Below, piece after piece: positions 1 to 6,646 of a DNA stretch of 15,734 nt; position 1 is the first letter of the stretch, and every line of letters starts with the position of its first letter. Source of the DNA: Blastocatellia bacterium UBA7656 (GTDB taxonomy: Bacteria; Acidobacteriota; Blastocatellia; UBA7656). The DNA is taken from assembly GCA_002483445.1 (NCBI GenBank), contig DLHY01000133.1:1-15734 (forward strand). The letters are read 5' to 3'. Below the pieces are notes generated by a model. It was not told where the DNA came from. It made no database searches and saw only the letters and a list, made by a program, of their open reading frames with translations. A program made the translations under genes and the position numbers.

Positions 1-30
1 AAACCTAAAATTAAATGGCCCTATCAGTTT

Positions 31-158
31 TCAGTCTTTCATCATTTCAGGGCGTCGTTGAGTTTGCAGACGCGCTCTAGGTGGCGCAAGCTGTTAGCTT
101 GCGTAGCTCCAAGTTTCATACTTTCAGGGCGCAGCGCCATCAGGTCAGGTTGCGCTGC
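31..158. repeat. REP-like palindromic element with a partial second copy
   Basis: No credible gene lies in 1-242. A perfect 8-bp hairpin (CGCAAGCT at 85-92, loop GTT, AGCTTGCG at 96-103) is followed by a linker containing TTTCAGGG, then a second hairpin (GCAGCGC at 131-137 with GCGCTGC at 152-158). The linker core at 114-131 recurs upstream at 37-54 with 16 of 18 bases identical. The order palindrome, linker, palindrome and the linker sequence itself match the reverse complement of the 99-bp repeat at 8475-8672, so the two appear to be diverged members of one family. The linker match (aag-TTTCATACTTTCAGGG against aaatCTTCATGCTTTCAGGG) has two substitutions and one gap over about 20 bases. Confidence 0.6.
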
Positions 159-242
159 ATAAACAACTCCTTGCTGAATCCGCCAGACGGCGACTGCGGC
201 GAGGATGCTAACGGATCGCACGAGGCAGAATCAAATCCGAGA

Positions 243-956
243 TCAAAACGACAGCGGCACTTCGTCGCGCATCAGATGATAAAAGACAGCCGAACGTCGA
301 GTGAGCGCGGCGTAGCGAGACTGCTCCCAGCGACGATGCAGACGAAAGAGGCGATGATTGACCGATCCTAGCACGGGCAGCGAGAAAACATCTCTCTTCG
401 GCGCGCCGTTGGTGTAGAGCGGATTGAACAGATCGAAGTGAACTTCCGCCGAGCCGCCTTTGAATATCCCGACGTGAAGCGCAGCCATCGCCGAGTCGTT
501 TTCCATCCAGCTTCGAGTCCACGCTTTGTGATTCCACGAATTCAGATAAGCGAACAAACCGTTACGGAGCGCGCTTCGAGTGTAAGAGCTTTTCGAATCG
601 AGAATCGAGGCGAGCGTTTCACGCGATTGAAAAACCATCCCTCCGTCCCAGAGGTTGATGACAGGGCCGATGGAATCGAGCCATCCTTCGTGAAAAATTT
701 TATCTATCAGAAGCGCAGTCGACCGGCGATACTCCGCCGTCCATTCTTGCCATACTTCGCGCGCCGACGATTCATCATTCGTGTCCGCGATTATGCGAGA
801 GACGCTCTCGATCATGTCAATGTTTGGCGATTCGACGCTGCGCGTGACCTGCTCCCACCGAGGCACGGGCGCGTCCTCATCCGCGCGTCTCAAATAGTCG
901 GGAAAGTCATCAGGCAGGTCTTTCATGTCGATGGCTGTCGGCATATCTTCAGGCAT
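243..956 (-). CDS. Hypothetical tryptophan-rich protein, divergent from the MoxR operon
   Basis: This 237-residue protein matches no family I can name. It has no signal peptide, no membrane segment and no recognisable catalytic motif, so a soluble cytoplasmic protein is the default. The N-terminal 35 residues are acidic (EDM, DLPDDFPDY, ADEDAP). The body is unusually rich in tryptophan, nine in all, including VWQEWT near residue 69, NLWDGG near 103 and SWNHKAWTRSW near 139. The C-terminal third is arginine-rich (HRRWEQSRYAALTRRSAV). I take it as real because its composition is protein-like, while the overlapping + strand frame at 438-1016 is arginine-rich and low in normal protein features. 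It is transcribed away from the MoxR operon. No clear Shine-Dalgarno precedes the start, so a later Met (residue 5 or 11) is possible. Confidence 0.7.
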   Translation of the reverse strand: MPEDMPTAIDMKDLPDDFPDYLRRADEDAPVPRWEQVTRSVESPNIDMIESVSRIIADTNDESSAREVWQEWTAEYRRSTALLIDKIFHEGWLDSIGPVINLWDGGMVFQSRETLASILDSKSSYTRSALRNGLFAYLNSWNHKAWTRSWMENDSAMAALHVGIFKGGSAEVHFDLFNPLYTNGAPKRDVFSLPVLGSVNHRLFRLHRRWEQSRYAALTRRSAVFYHLMRDEVPLSF

Positions 957-1004
957 TTTATGCTGAATCAGGCGGGAACTGAACTTTTCTTCACCCCGCG
1001 CGTT

Positions 1005-1033
1005 TTTTTATGTTAGATTTGATGTCGCGTCAA
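1005..1033 (-). promoter_or_regulatory. Candidate sigma70 promoter for the divergent hypothetical gene
   Basis: Read on the minus strand, TTGACG (1033-1028) and TAAAAA (1010-1005) are separated by exactly 17 bases, matching 5 of 6 and 4 of 6 consensus positions. The predicted start near 998 would give a leader of about 40 bases before the gene starting at 956. The -10 lies in a T-run, so the match could be compositional. Confidence 0.35.
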
Positions 1034-1035
1034 AT
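1017..1035. promoter_or_regulatory. Inverted repeat in the divergent intergenic region, possible operator
   Basis: ATTTGA (1017-1022) and TCAAAT (1030-1035) form a perfect 6-bp inverted repeat with a 7-base spacer. It overlaps the candidate minus-strand -35 element and lies 25 bases before the MoxR start codon, a suitable place for a dimeric regulator acting on both genes. No regulator is encoded next to it, so this rests on symmetry and position only. Confidence 0.25.
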
Positions 1036-1059
1036 AATAAGAATCAAGGATCGTAATTA

Positions 1060-2004
1060 GTGATAACGACCGCAGGCAAGCTCGAACAACTTCAATCGAC
1101 AATCGAAAGCGTGATTCGCGGCAAGTCCGATGTCGTCGAGCTTGCTCTGGTCACTTTGATCGCGGGCGGGCATCTGCTGATCGAAGACGTGCCGGGGGTG
1201 GGAAAGACCACGCTGGCTCAATCTCTCGCCCGCAGCTTCGATTGCACCTTTCAGCGCATCCAGTTCACTTCCGATATGTTGCCTTCGGACATTCTCGGAT
1301 TGAATGTCTACAATCAGCAACGCGCCACGTTCGACTTCAAGCGCGGGCCTATATTCGCCAACGTCATACTCGCAGACGAAATAAATCGCACTACGCCCAA
1401 GACTCAATCCGCTCTGCTCGAAGCCATGGCCGAAGGACGCGCGACGGTCGAGCAGCAGACTTATCAACTCCCGCGCCCGTTCATAGTTCTCGCAACTCAA
1501 AACCCGGTGGAGCATCACGGCACTTACCCGCTGCCCGAATCGCAACTCGACCGATTCATGATGCGCGTGCGAATGGGTTATCCCGAAGCCGAATCGGAAA
1601 AGGCCATTCTTCGTCAACAGTCGCTCAACTCGCCGCTCGATCAAATCGCCCCCGTCATGCACTCGGATGACGTGCTGGCGCTTCAGCATGAGGCTCGACG
1701 GGTGGCAGCAGACGAGTCTCTGCTCGATTACATCATTCAAATCGTCCGCGCCACCCGCGAATCGGACATACTCGATCTGGGAGTCAGCCCGCGCGGAAGT
1801 CTGGCGCTTTTTCACGCCGCTCAGTCGCTCGCCTACATAGAAGGACGCGACTTCTGTATACCCGACGATATCAAACGCCTTGTGGTTCCCGTATTCGCTC
1901 ATCGCATCGTCGTCAACTCGCGCTATTCGACGGGCCTCAGACGGTCGGACGAAGCGGAGGCCGCTCTTCAGGAGATTCTCAAAACCGTCAGCGTGCCTCT
2001 GTGA
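1060..2004 (+). CDS. MoxR-family AAA+ ATPase
   Basis: This is a 314-residue AAA+ ATPase of the MoxR family, which acts as a chaperone-like remodeller of partner proteins, usually encoded beside DUF58 or VWA proteins. The Walker A loop is VPGVGKTT at residues 44-51, Walker B is VILADE at 102-107, and the sensor segment LATQNPVEHHGTYPLPE spans about 144-160, followed by LDRF with the arginine at 165. The length is typical and all ATPase residues are present, so it should be active. The start is GTG at 1060, preceded by AAGGA at 1046-1050 with a 9-base gap. The DUF58 gene begins 9 bases after its stop. It is the first gene of the envelope operon and probably energises the DUF58/transglutaminase partners at the membrane. 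Confidence 0.95.
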   Translation: MITTAGKLEQLQSTIESVIRGKSDVVELALVTLIAGGHLLIEDVPGVGKTTLAQSLARSFDCTFQRIQFTSDMLPSDILGLNVYNQQRATFDFKRGPIFANVILADEINRTTPKTQSALLEAMAEGRATVEQQTYQLPRPFIVLATQNPVEHHGTYPLPESQLDRFMMRVRMGYPEAESEKAILRQQSLNSPLDQIAPVMHSDDVLALQHEARRVAADESLLDYIIQIVRATRESDILDLGVSPRGSLALFHAAQSLAYIEGRDFCIPDDIKRLVVPVFAHRIVVNSRYSTGLRRSDEAEAALQEILKTVSVPL

Positions 2005-2013
2005 GGTGAAGCT

Positions 2014-3501
2014 ATGAATCGGCAGGCATGGCGCGACTTCTTCATAACCGCTTTTCTGCTGGGTCTCGCCTTCGTCATAGCCCTGCTCAGTTCCATCGCC
2101 GCCGAACAGTTTCAACCCATCCAGGCCGCAATAGCCGCCGCTATCTCGCTCGTACTCGCCCTTCTCGGCGCGCTCTACATAATCCCGAAACTCGCGCGCA
2201 ACGTCCGAATGGAGATGTTGCGGTTAGCAGTGAAAACCACTATCACCGTAGAAGGGCTTTTCTTCGTGGTCTTCCTCGCCATAATAGGCTTTGCCGCATG
2301 GAACACGGGCAACAATCTGCTCTATCTGGTGCTGTCGGTGATGATTGCTTTTCTGTTTGCCGCAAACCTGATCGCGCGAATGTCGCTTGCCAATATTTCC
2401 ATTCAATTGAGATTTCCCGATCACCTATTCGCCGGAGAGCCTGCCAACATCACAGTGATGGTCGCCAATCACAAGCGCATCATTCCGAGTTACAGCACGC
2501 TGATAGAAGCCGTATCGGATGAGGCCGAAAAGCGCGAAAGACTTCGCCGGTTGCAGGAAGAAGAAGAGGAAGAAGAGAACAAAGCGAAAAAGCCCGCAGG
2601 CAACTGGTCGCCTCCTCCGCGCTACGAGATAGGCAAGCTGGCTTATTTCGTACTCGTCCCTCCGCGGGCCAGCGGGCGGTTGAAAGTCGAGCATACATTC
2701 GAGCGGCGCGGGCGCTATCCGATAACCGGCTTTCGCATCTCCACGAAATTTCCCGCGGGGTTTCTCAAAAAGTGGCGCGTCGTAGATGCGACGGGCGAAA
2801 TTCTGGTCTACCCCAAGCCGAAACCGATTGATGATTTTTATCACGGGCTGCCGATGCTGGCGGGTCAGATTCAGAGTCACACTCGCGGATCAGGCGACGA
2901 TCTCTACGGCCTGCGCCGCTACCTGTCGACGGATCACATTCGCAATATCGATTGGAAAGCGACGGCCAGATCGGGCGATATGATGGTGCGCGAGCATGTG
3001 CGCGAAGACGAATGGCGACTGACGATCGTATTCGACACATCGCGCCCCGAACGAAGCGGCGAAGCGGACGAAGAGTTCGAAGCGCGATTCGAGCGCGCGG
3101 TAGAGATGGCCGCGTCGCTCGCCAATCATTTCATACTCGAACGCTCGGAGGTCGAGCTAATTACTGCGGACGAGCGGCTCAACGTCGCTTCCGCGTCGGG
3201 CGAAGATCATCTTCACAAAATCCTTCGCTCGCTGGCCACGCTTCAGCCCGCCGCGCGAGCGGAAAACAAGGAGAGCGAGAAAAAGAAATCCTTCTTTGCC
3301 CGCTTCCGCCGCCCAACTGAAAACAAATCGGAAGCGACAAAGGCGAATGGCGATTTGCAATCGATGTGGCAACTGATCGCGAGGGTGCCGGTGCTGGCCG
3401 ACGAACGCCGGTTCAAGGTATTGATAACGCCCGCTGCCAAAGGCTCGATCCCGGCAAACGTCTGGCGCAGCGCGCACGTTGTTTTTATGGAAGACCTTTG
3501 A
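2014..3501 (+). CDS. DUF58-domain membrane protein
   Basis: This 495-residue protein is the usual second gene of MoxR operons. Four hydrophobic segments lie in the first 120 residues (about 9-29, 36-57, 79-96 and 99-119). A soluble region follows with the DUF58 signature at about 295-319: DLYGLRRYLSTDH then RNIDWKATAR. The C-terminal part resembles the VWA-like fold of this family (TIVFDTSRPE near 337), but the metal-site serines are not obvious. Two charged stretches are odd: a Glu run (seven in a row, about 182-188) inside an E/K/R-rich insert at 168-195, and a Lys-rich loop at about 418-446. The start follows GAGGTGA at 2004-2010. The gene is probably translated with moxR and its product anchored in the inner membrane. 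The biochemical role of DUF58 is not established. Confidence 0.9.
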   Translation: MNRQAWRDFFITAFLLGLAFVIALLSSIAAEQFQPIQAAIAAAISLVLALLGALYIIPKLARNVRMEMLRLAVKTTITVEGLFFVVFLAIIGFAAWNTGNNLLYLVLSVMIAFLFAANLIARMSLANISIQLRFPDHLFAGEPANITVMVANHKRIIPSYSTLIEAVSDEAEKRERLRRLQEEEEEEENKAKKPAGNWSPPPRYEIGKLAYFVLVPPRASGRLKVEHTFERRGRYPITGFRISTKFPAGFLKKWRVVDATGEILVYPKPKPIDDFYHGLPMLAGQIQSHTRGSGDDLYGLRRYLSTDHIRNIDWKATARSGDMMVREHVREDEWRLTIVFDTSRPERSGEADEEFEARFERAVEMAASLANHFILERSEVELITADERLNVASASGEDHLHKILRSLATLQPAARAENKESEKKKSFFARFRRPTENKSEATKANGDLQSMWQLIARVPVLADERRFKVLITPAAKGSIPANVWRSAHVVFMEDL

Positions 3502-3520
3502 TTGGGTGATGGGAAGAAAA

Positions 3521-3608
3521 GAATGGGAGAGTGGGGGAGTGGGGGAGTAGGAGAAGAAGATTCATCGCTTTGGTTCCCCCATTCTTCCATTCTCCCACTC
3601 TCCCACTC
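3521..3608 (+). repeat. Long imperfect inverted repeat built from 8-bp tandem repeats
   Basis: The 120-base gap between the DUF58 and transglutaminase genes contains a 5' arm at 3521-3552 and a 3' arm at 3577-3608 with a 24-base loop. Aligned by hand, 24 of 32 positions are Watson-Crick pairs. Five of the eight exceptions are G opposite T with G on the 5' arm, which pair as G:U in RNA from the + strand, leaving three A:C mismatches. Each arm holds a tandem 8-mer: GTGGGGGA twice at 3531-3546 and TCTCCCAC twice at 3591-3606. The hairpin ends 13 bases before the next start codon, and that start has no clear Shine-Dalgarno. Confidence 0.7.
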
Positions 3609-3621
3609 TTCGTAACGAGCT

Positions 3622-5919
3622 ATGAACCTCGAAGCATACTTTCGCTCAACTTCTTACGCGCTGATAGGGACGGCCTTCGCGGGGCTTGCGCTCACGGGCG
3701 AGCTTGACGCGCTGTCGGTCGTGTTGTTCCTCACGGCGATGGCGTTGAGCTTCTATGCTGATTCCAGAGGGTGGACTCGACTGCGGTTGAGCGAAAGAAT
3801 GTGGCGGGTGCTGGCCATTTGCTACATCCCCTTCAGCTTTGTTGATGCGTGGATGTTTTCGGATCGCATTCTCGCGCTCACTCACCTCACGATGTTCGTC
3901 TCTGCGGCAAAGCTGCTTCAGAACAAGCGCGACCGCGACTGGGTGTTTCTCTACCTCGTGGCCTTCTTTCAGGTATTGCTCACTGCCGGACTGACCTTCA
4001 ATGCGACGTTCGTCGTTTCGCTGACGCTGTTTTTGTTCTGCTTCATTTCAACCCTGACCGCGTTCGAGATAAGGCGCGCCCGCCGTGAGGTGACGACCAT
4101 CAGCGGCGAGGAAGAAATAATCCTCTCTCCCCGGAGTCGTCGCAAGGATGAAGCGAAGAATGCGGGCGCGCGAAGGGTGCGCTATCTCGTCAGCGCATCG
4201 CTTGCGCAGATCGCAGTAGTCGGCGCGCTCGCCCTCCCTCTGTTTTTCATGATTCCGAGGTTCGGCAGCGGAAATATAGGTCGCGGGTTTGGCGATGCGC
4301 AGCCGCTCACGGGTTTTTCCGAAACCGTCCAACTCGGAGATGTGGCCTCGATAAAAAAGAGTCAGCGCGTGGTGATGCGCATCGAGCTTGATCGAAAACC
4401 CGAACATTGGCTTCGCTGGCGCGGCGTTGTGCTGGACAAATACGAGGGCAGCACCTGGAAGTCCTCTAAAGAAGGAGAGCAGGGAGCGGATCAGGACTTT
4501 GTAGACAAAAATGCGGAAGCGGATGAATCATCGAAATTCGTTCGCGTTTATCCTCTGAGCGAAGCGCCCGTGGACAAACGGTTCATACTCGAACAAAAAA
4601 TCTCGCTGGAACCGCTCGGCACTAATGCGCTGTTTGCCGCCAAAAGACCCATCCTTCTGAAAGGGCCATTCTCGCCCATCAGCGCCAACCGATACACGGA
4701 CGCGATTTCCGCTCGCGGACTCAGCGGGCGCGTCCTCTACACCGTTAAATCCGACATAAGCGCGCCGGACGAGCGGGAGCTTCGATCGGACGCGGAAACC
4801 GAGTATCCCGAATATGTCCGAGAGCTTTATCTTCAACTTCCCGCTATAGACCCGCGCATCCGCCAGCTTGCAAATAAAATCGTCTATGATGCCGATGCGA
4901 GAACCCCGTATGACAAAGCGCGAGCCATAGAGAGTCATCTGAAGACAAAATTTTCTTACACGCTCGATCTCAAACCGACGAAGAAAGACCCGCTGGCGGA
5001 ATTCCTCTTCGATCTGCGCGAGGGTCACTGCGAATACTTCGCTACTGCCATGGCCGTGATGCTTCGCTCGATAGGAATTCCCGCGCGAATAGTGAACGGT
5101 TTTCAGATGGGCGAGTACAATCAGGTAAGCGGGTTTTACACCGTTCGAGACAGCGACGCTCATTCATGGGTCGAAGTTTATTTTGCGCAGCCAGGAGTCT
5201 GGGTCGAATTCGACGCCACGCCCTCAGACGGCATAAACGATTACTCGCAGGGCGGCCTGCTTGCGCAACTGCGCCAGTACTTCGACGCGCTGGAAGCCTT
5301 CTGGCTCGATTATGTCGTCACGCTCGACGGCGACGAGCAGGCTTCGATGATGGCTGAAATTCAGAAGCGGCTCTTGAAATTCAGAGACACCGTCTACGGC
5401 TATTACAAGTCTGTGAAAGAGTGGTTCAGAAACAAGGCCATCAAGTTTCTGCTCGAAAAAAAATGGGACGCGGCGTCTATTTTCAAACTGATCGGCGTGT
5501 TGATCTTTATCGGGGTCGCGATTCTCGGAGCTTATATAGCGGTCGCGCACAGGAGAAGAAAGCGCCTCGCGCCGACAGGCTACGGCCCGTGGTGGCATCG
5601 CTGGCTGATCGTGCCGCTGTGGCGAAGAAAGCTCCGTTCCACAAGCGATCACCAAAGATCAGCAGTGTTGTTTTATGAGCAGATGCTGGCCATCGCCTCG
5701 CGAGCCGGTCTCATCAAACAAGCTGATCAAACTCCGCTGGAGTTTGCGGAGTTTTCCGGTTTCGACCAGATTCGAGAGATAACCCGCGCTTACAACCGCG
5801 TGCGATTCGGTAACGCGCGGCTCGACCAGCAGGAAGCCCAAAGCGTGTCCGCGAGGCTTGCGGATTTGAAGCGCGCCGTCCGCAAACGGAAATCCCGGAA
5901 GACTCGAAACAGGCTGTGA
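3622..5919 (+). CDS. Transmembrane transglutaminase (TgpA-like, DUF3488/Tgc/DUF4129 architecture)
   Basis: At 765 residues this matches the TgpA-type arrangement: several N-terminal membrane helices (within residues 10-150), one more at about 193-212, a large extracytoplasmic region, a transglutaminase core, a last helix at about 621-643 and a basic cytoplasmic tail. The catalytic triad is intact: Cys470 in EGHCEYFATAMAVMLR, His514 in SDAHSWVEVY and Asp531 in VEFDATPSD. The tail (about 644-765) has the helical DUF4129-like look and ends very basic. It is the third gene after moxR and DUF58, the standard context, pointing to an envelope function; the natural substrate is unknown. The chosen ATG has only a weak GAG upstream, and the preceding hairpin could influence its translation. 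The stop codon lies inside the loop of a hairpin at 5905-5931. Confidence 0.93.
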   Translation: MNLEAYFRSTSYALIGTAFAGLALTGELDALSVVLFLTAMALSFYADSRGWTRLRLSERMWRVLAICYIPFSFVDAWMFSDRILALTHLTMFVSAAKLLQNKRDRDWVFLYLVAFFQVLLTAGLTFNATFVVSLTLFLFCFISTLTAFEIRRARREVTTISGEEEIILSPRSRRKDEAKNAGARRVRYLVSASLAQIAVVGALALPLFFMIPRFGSGNIGRGFGDAQPLTGFSETVQLGDVASIKKSQRVVMRIELDRKPEHWLRWRGVVLDKYEGSTWKSSKEGEQGADQDFVDKNAEADESSKFVRVYPLSEAPVDKRFILEQKISLEPLGTNALFAAKRPILLKGPFSPISANRYTDAISARGLSGRVLYTVKSDISAPDERELRSDAETEYPEYVRELYLQLPAIDPRIRQLANKIVYDADARTPYDKARAIESHLKTKFSYTLDLKPTKKDPLAEFLFDLREGHCEYFATAMAVMLRSIGIPARIVNGFQMGEYNQVSGFYTVRDSDAHSWVEVYFAQPGVWVEFDATPSDGINDYSQGGLLAQLRQYFDALEAFWLDYVVTLDGDEQASMMAEIQKRLLKFRDTVYGYYKSVKEWFRNKAIKFLLEKKWDAASIFKLIGVLIFIGVAILGAYIAVAHRRRKRLAPTGYGPWWHRWLIVPLWRRKLRSTSDHQRSAVLFYEQMLAIASRAGLIKQADQTPLEFAEFSGFDQIREITRAYNRVRFGNARLDQQEAQSVSARLADLKRAVRKRKSRKTRNRL

Positions 5920-5931
5920 AAGCCTGTTTCG
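5905..5931 (+). repeat. Perfect hairpin spanning the transglutaminase stop codon
   Basis: CGAAACAGGCT (5905-5915) and AGCCTGTTTCG (5921-5931) are perfect 11-bp complements around a GTGAA loop, and the TGA stop (5917-5919) sits in that loop. It ends the operon and could mark a transcript 3' end, but GGGCGAGCG follows rather than a T-run, so it is not a classic intrinsic terminator. The AACAGGCT/AGCCTGTT core equals the stem of the palindromes at 8492 and 8591. Confidence 0.6.
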
Positions 5932-5961
5932 GGGCGAGCGATTTCGTCACCCCCTTACAAA

Positions 5962-5990
5962 TTGACAAGCCGGAGGAAGCGGCTTAGTAT
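5962..5990 (+). promoter_or_regulatory. Sigma70-type promoter of the cyclase/aldolase unit
   Basis: A perfect -35 TTGACA (5962-5967) and TAGTAT (5985-5990, 4 of 6 consensus) are separated by exactly 17 bases. A start near 5997 would give a leader of about 20 bases ending in AGGGGG (6004-6009), the likely ribosome site for the gene at 6017. This is the most convincing promoter in the window. Confidence 0.7.
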
Positions 5991-6016
5991 CCTTCGAGCG
6001 CGCAGGGGGCGCAGTT

Positions 6017-6646
6017 ATGAAGCTCTTCGATGTCACGGTCCCGATTTCAAAAGATATGATAGTTTATCCCGGCGATCCGGCGGTCGAAGTAGAGCGCATC
6101 CGCGCGATCAGCGAAGGGTCGAGCTATAATCTCACGCGCTACAGTTTCGGCTCGCACACAGGCACTCACGTCGATCCGCCTTTTCACTTTCTTGCCGACG
6201 GATTGACCGCAGACCGCCTTCCTCTGGAACTGCTCATAGGTCGGGCGCGAGTCGTGGAAGTGACTTCGCCGCGAATCGATGAAGAGGCGCTCGAAGAGTT
6301 CGATTTTTCAGACGATGTGCGGGTGCTGTTCAAAACGCGAAACTCTTATCTGTGGAGCCAGTCGGGTTTTGTGGAAGATTATGTTTACATCACTCCGGGC
6401 GCGGCCCGCGAACTGGTCACTCAGGGCATCAAGCTCGTCGGCATCGATTATTTGTCTGTAGAAAAATTCGGGGCTGACGGGTATGAAACACATCTGGAGC
6501 TTTTGGGGGCAGGCACGACGATAGTCGAAGGACTGGATTTGCGTGAAATCGAGTCTGGCAATTATGAAATGATATGCCTGCCTTTGCGCGTACTCGAAGG
6601 CGACGGCGCGCCTGCGAGAGTGGCGCTGCGCCAGTTTCCATCATGA
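6017..6646 (+). CDS. Cyclase-family metal-dependent hydrolase (kynurenine formamidase-like)
   Basis: This 209-residue protein belongs to the cyclase family that includes kynurenine formamidase (KynB) and isatin hydrolase, which use a metal-bound water to cleave amide or lactam bonds. The signature FGSHTGTHVDPPFHF supplies likely ligands His47, His51, Asp53 and His57. The distal ligands His159 (YETHLELL) and Glu171 (TTIVEGLDL) are also present, so the active site looks complete. VYPGDPAV (16-23) and GIDYLSVEKFG (142-152) are further family landmarks. There is no signal peptide, so it should be cytoplasmic. It lies directly behind the promoter at 5962 and overlaps the next gene by an ATGA junction. 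No kynurenine-pathway gene is nearby, so the substrate cannot be assigned and I do not use the symbol kynB. Confidence 0.88.
   Translation: MKLFDVTVPISKDMIVYPGDPAVEVERIRAISEGSSYNLTRYSFGSHTGTHVDPPFHFLADGLTADRLPLELLIGRARVVEVTSPRIDEEALEEFDFSDDVRVLFKTRNSYLWSQSGFVEDYVYITPGAARELVTQGIKLVGIDYLSVEKFGADGYETHLELLGAGTTIVEGLDLREIESGNYEMICLPLRVLEGDGAPARVALRQFPS

Noticed and set aside
81..371. 96-residue + strand frame starting in the left-edge palindrome
   Set aside because: The start lies inside a repeat element, the composition is Arg/Ser-rich, and it overlaps the end of the more credible minus-strand gene.
438..1016. 192-residue + strand frame opposite the hypothetical protein at 243-956
   Set aside because: It is very rich in Arg and Phe with no protein-like pattern, no ribosome site, and ends in the promoter region. 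The minus-strand frame is longer and better in composition.
1057..2115. 352-residue minus-strand frame opposite the MoxR gene
   Set aside because: The + strand carries unmistakable AAA+ motifs. The antisense frame is open because of codon bias and has no recognisable domain.
1060..5919. MoxR/DUF58/transglutaminase as an undescribed system
   Set aside because: This three-gene module is widespread and already recognised. All key residues are ordinary; only the intergenic hairpin and the charged insert stand out.
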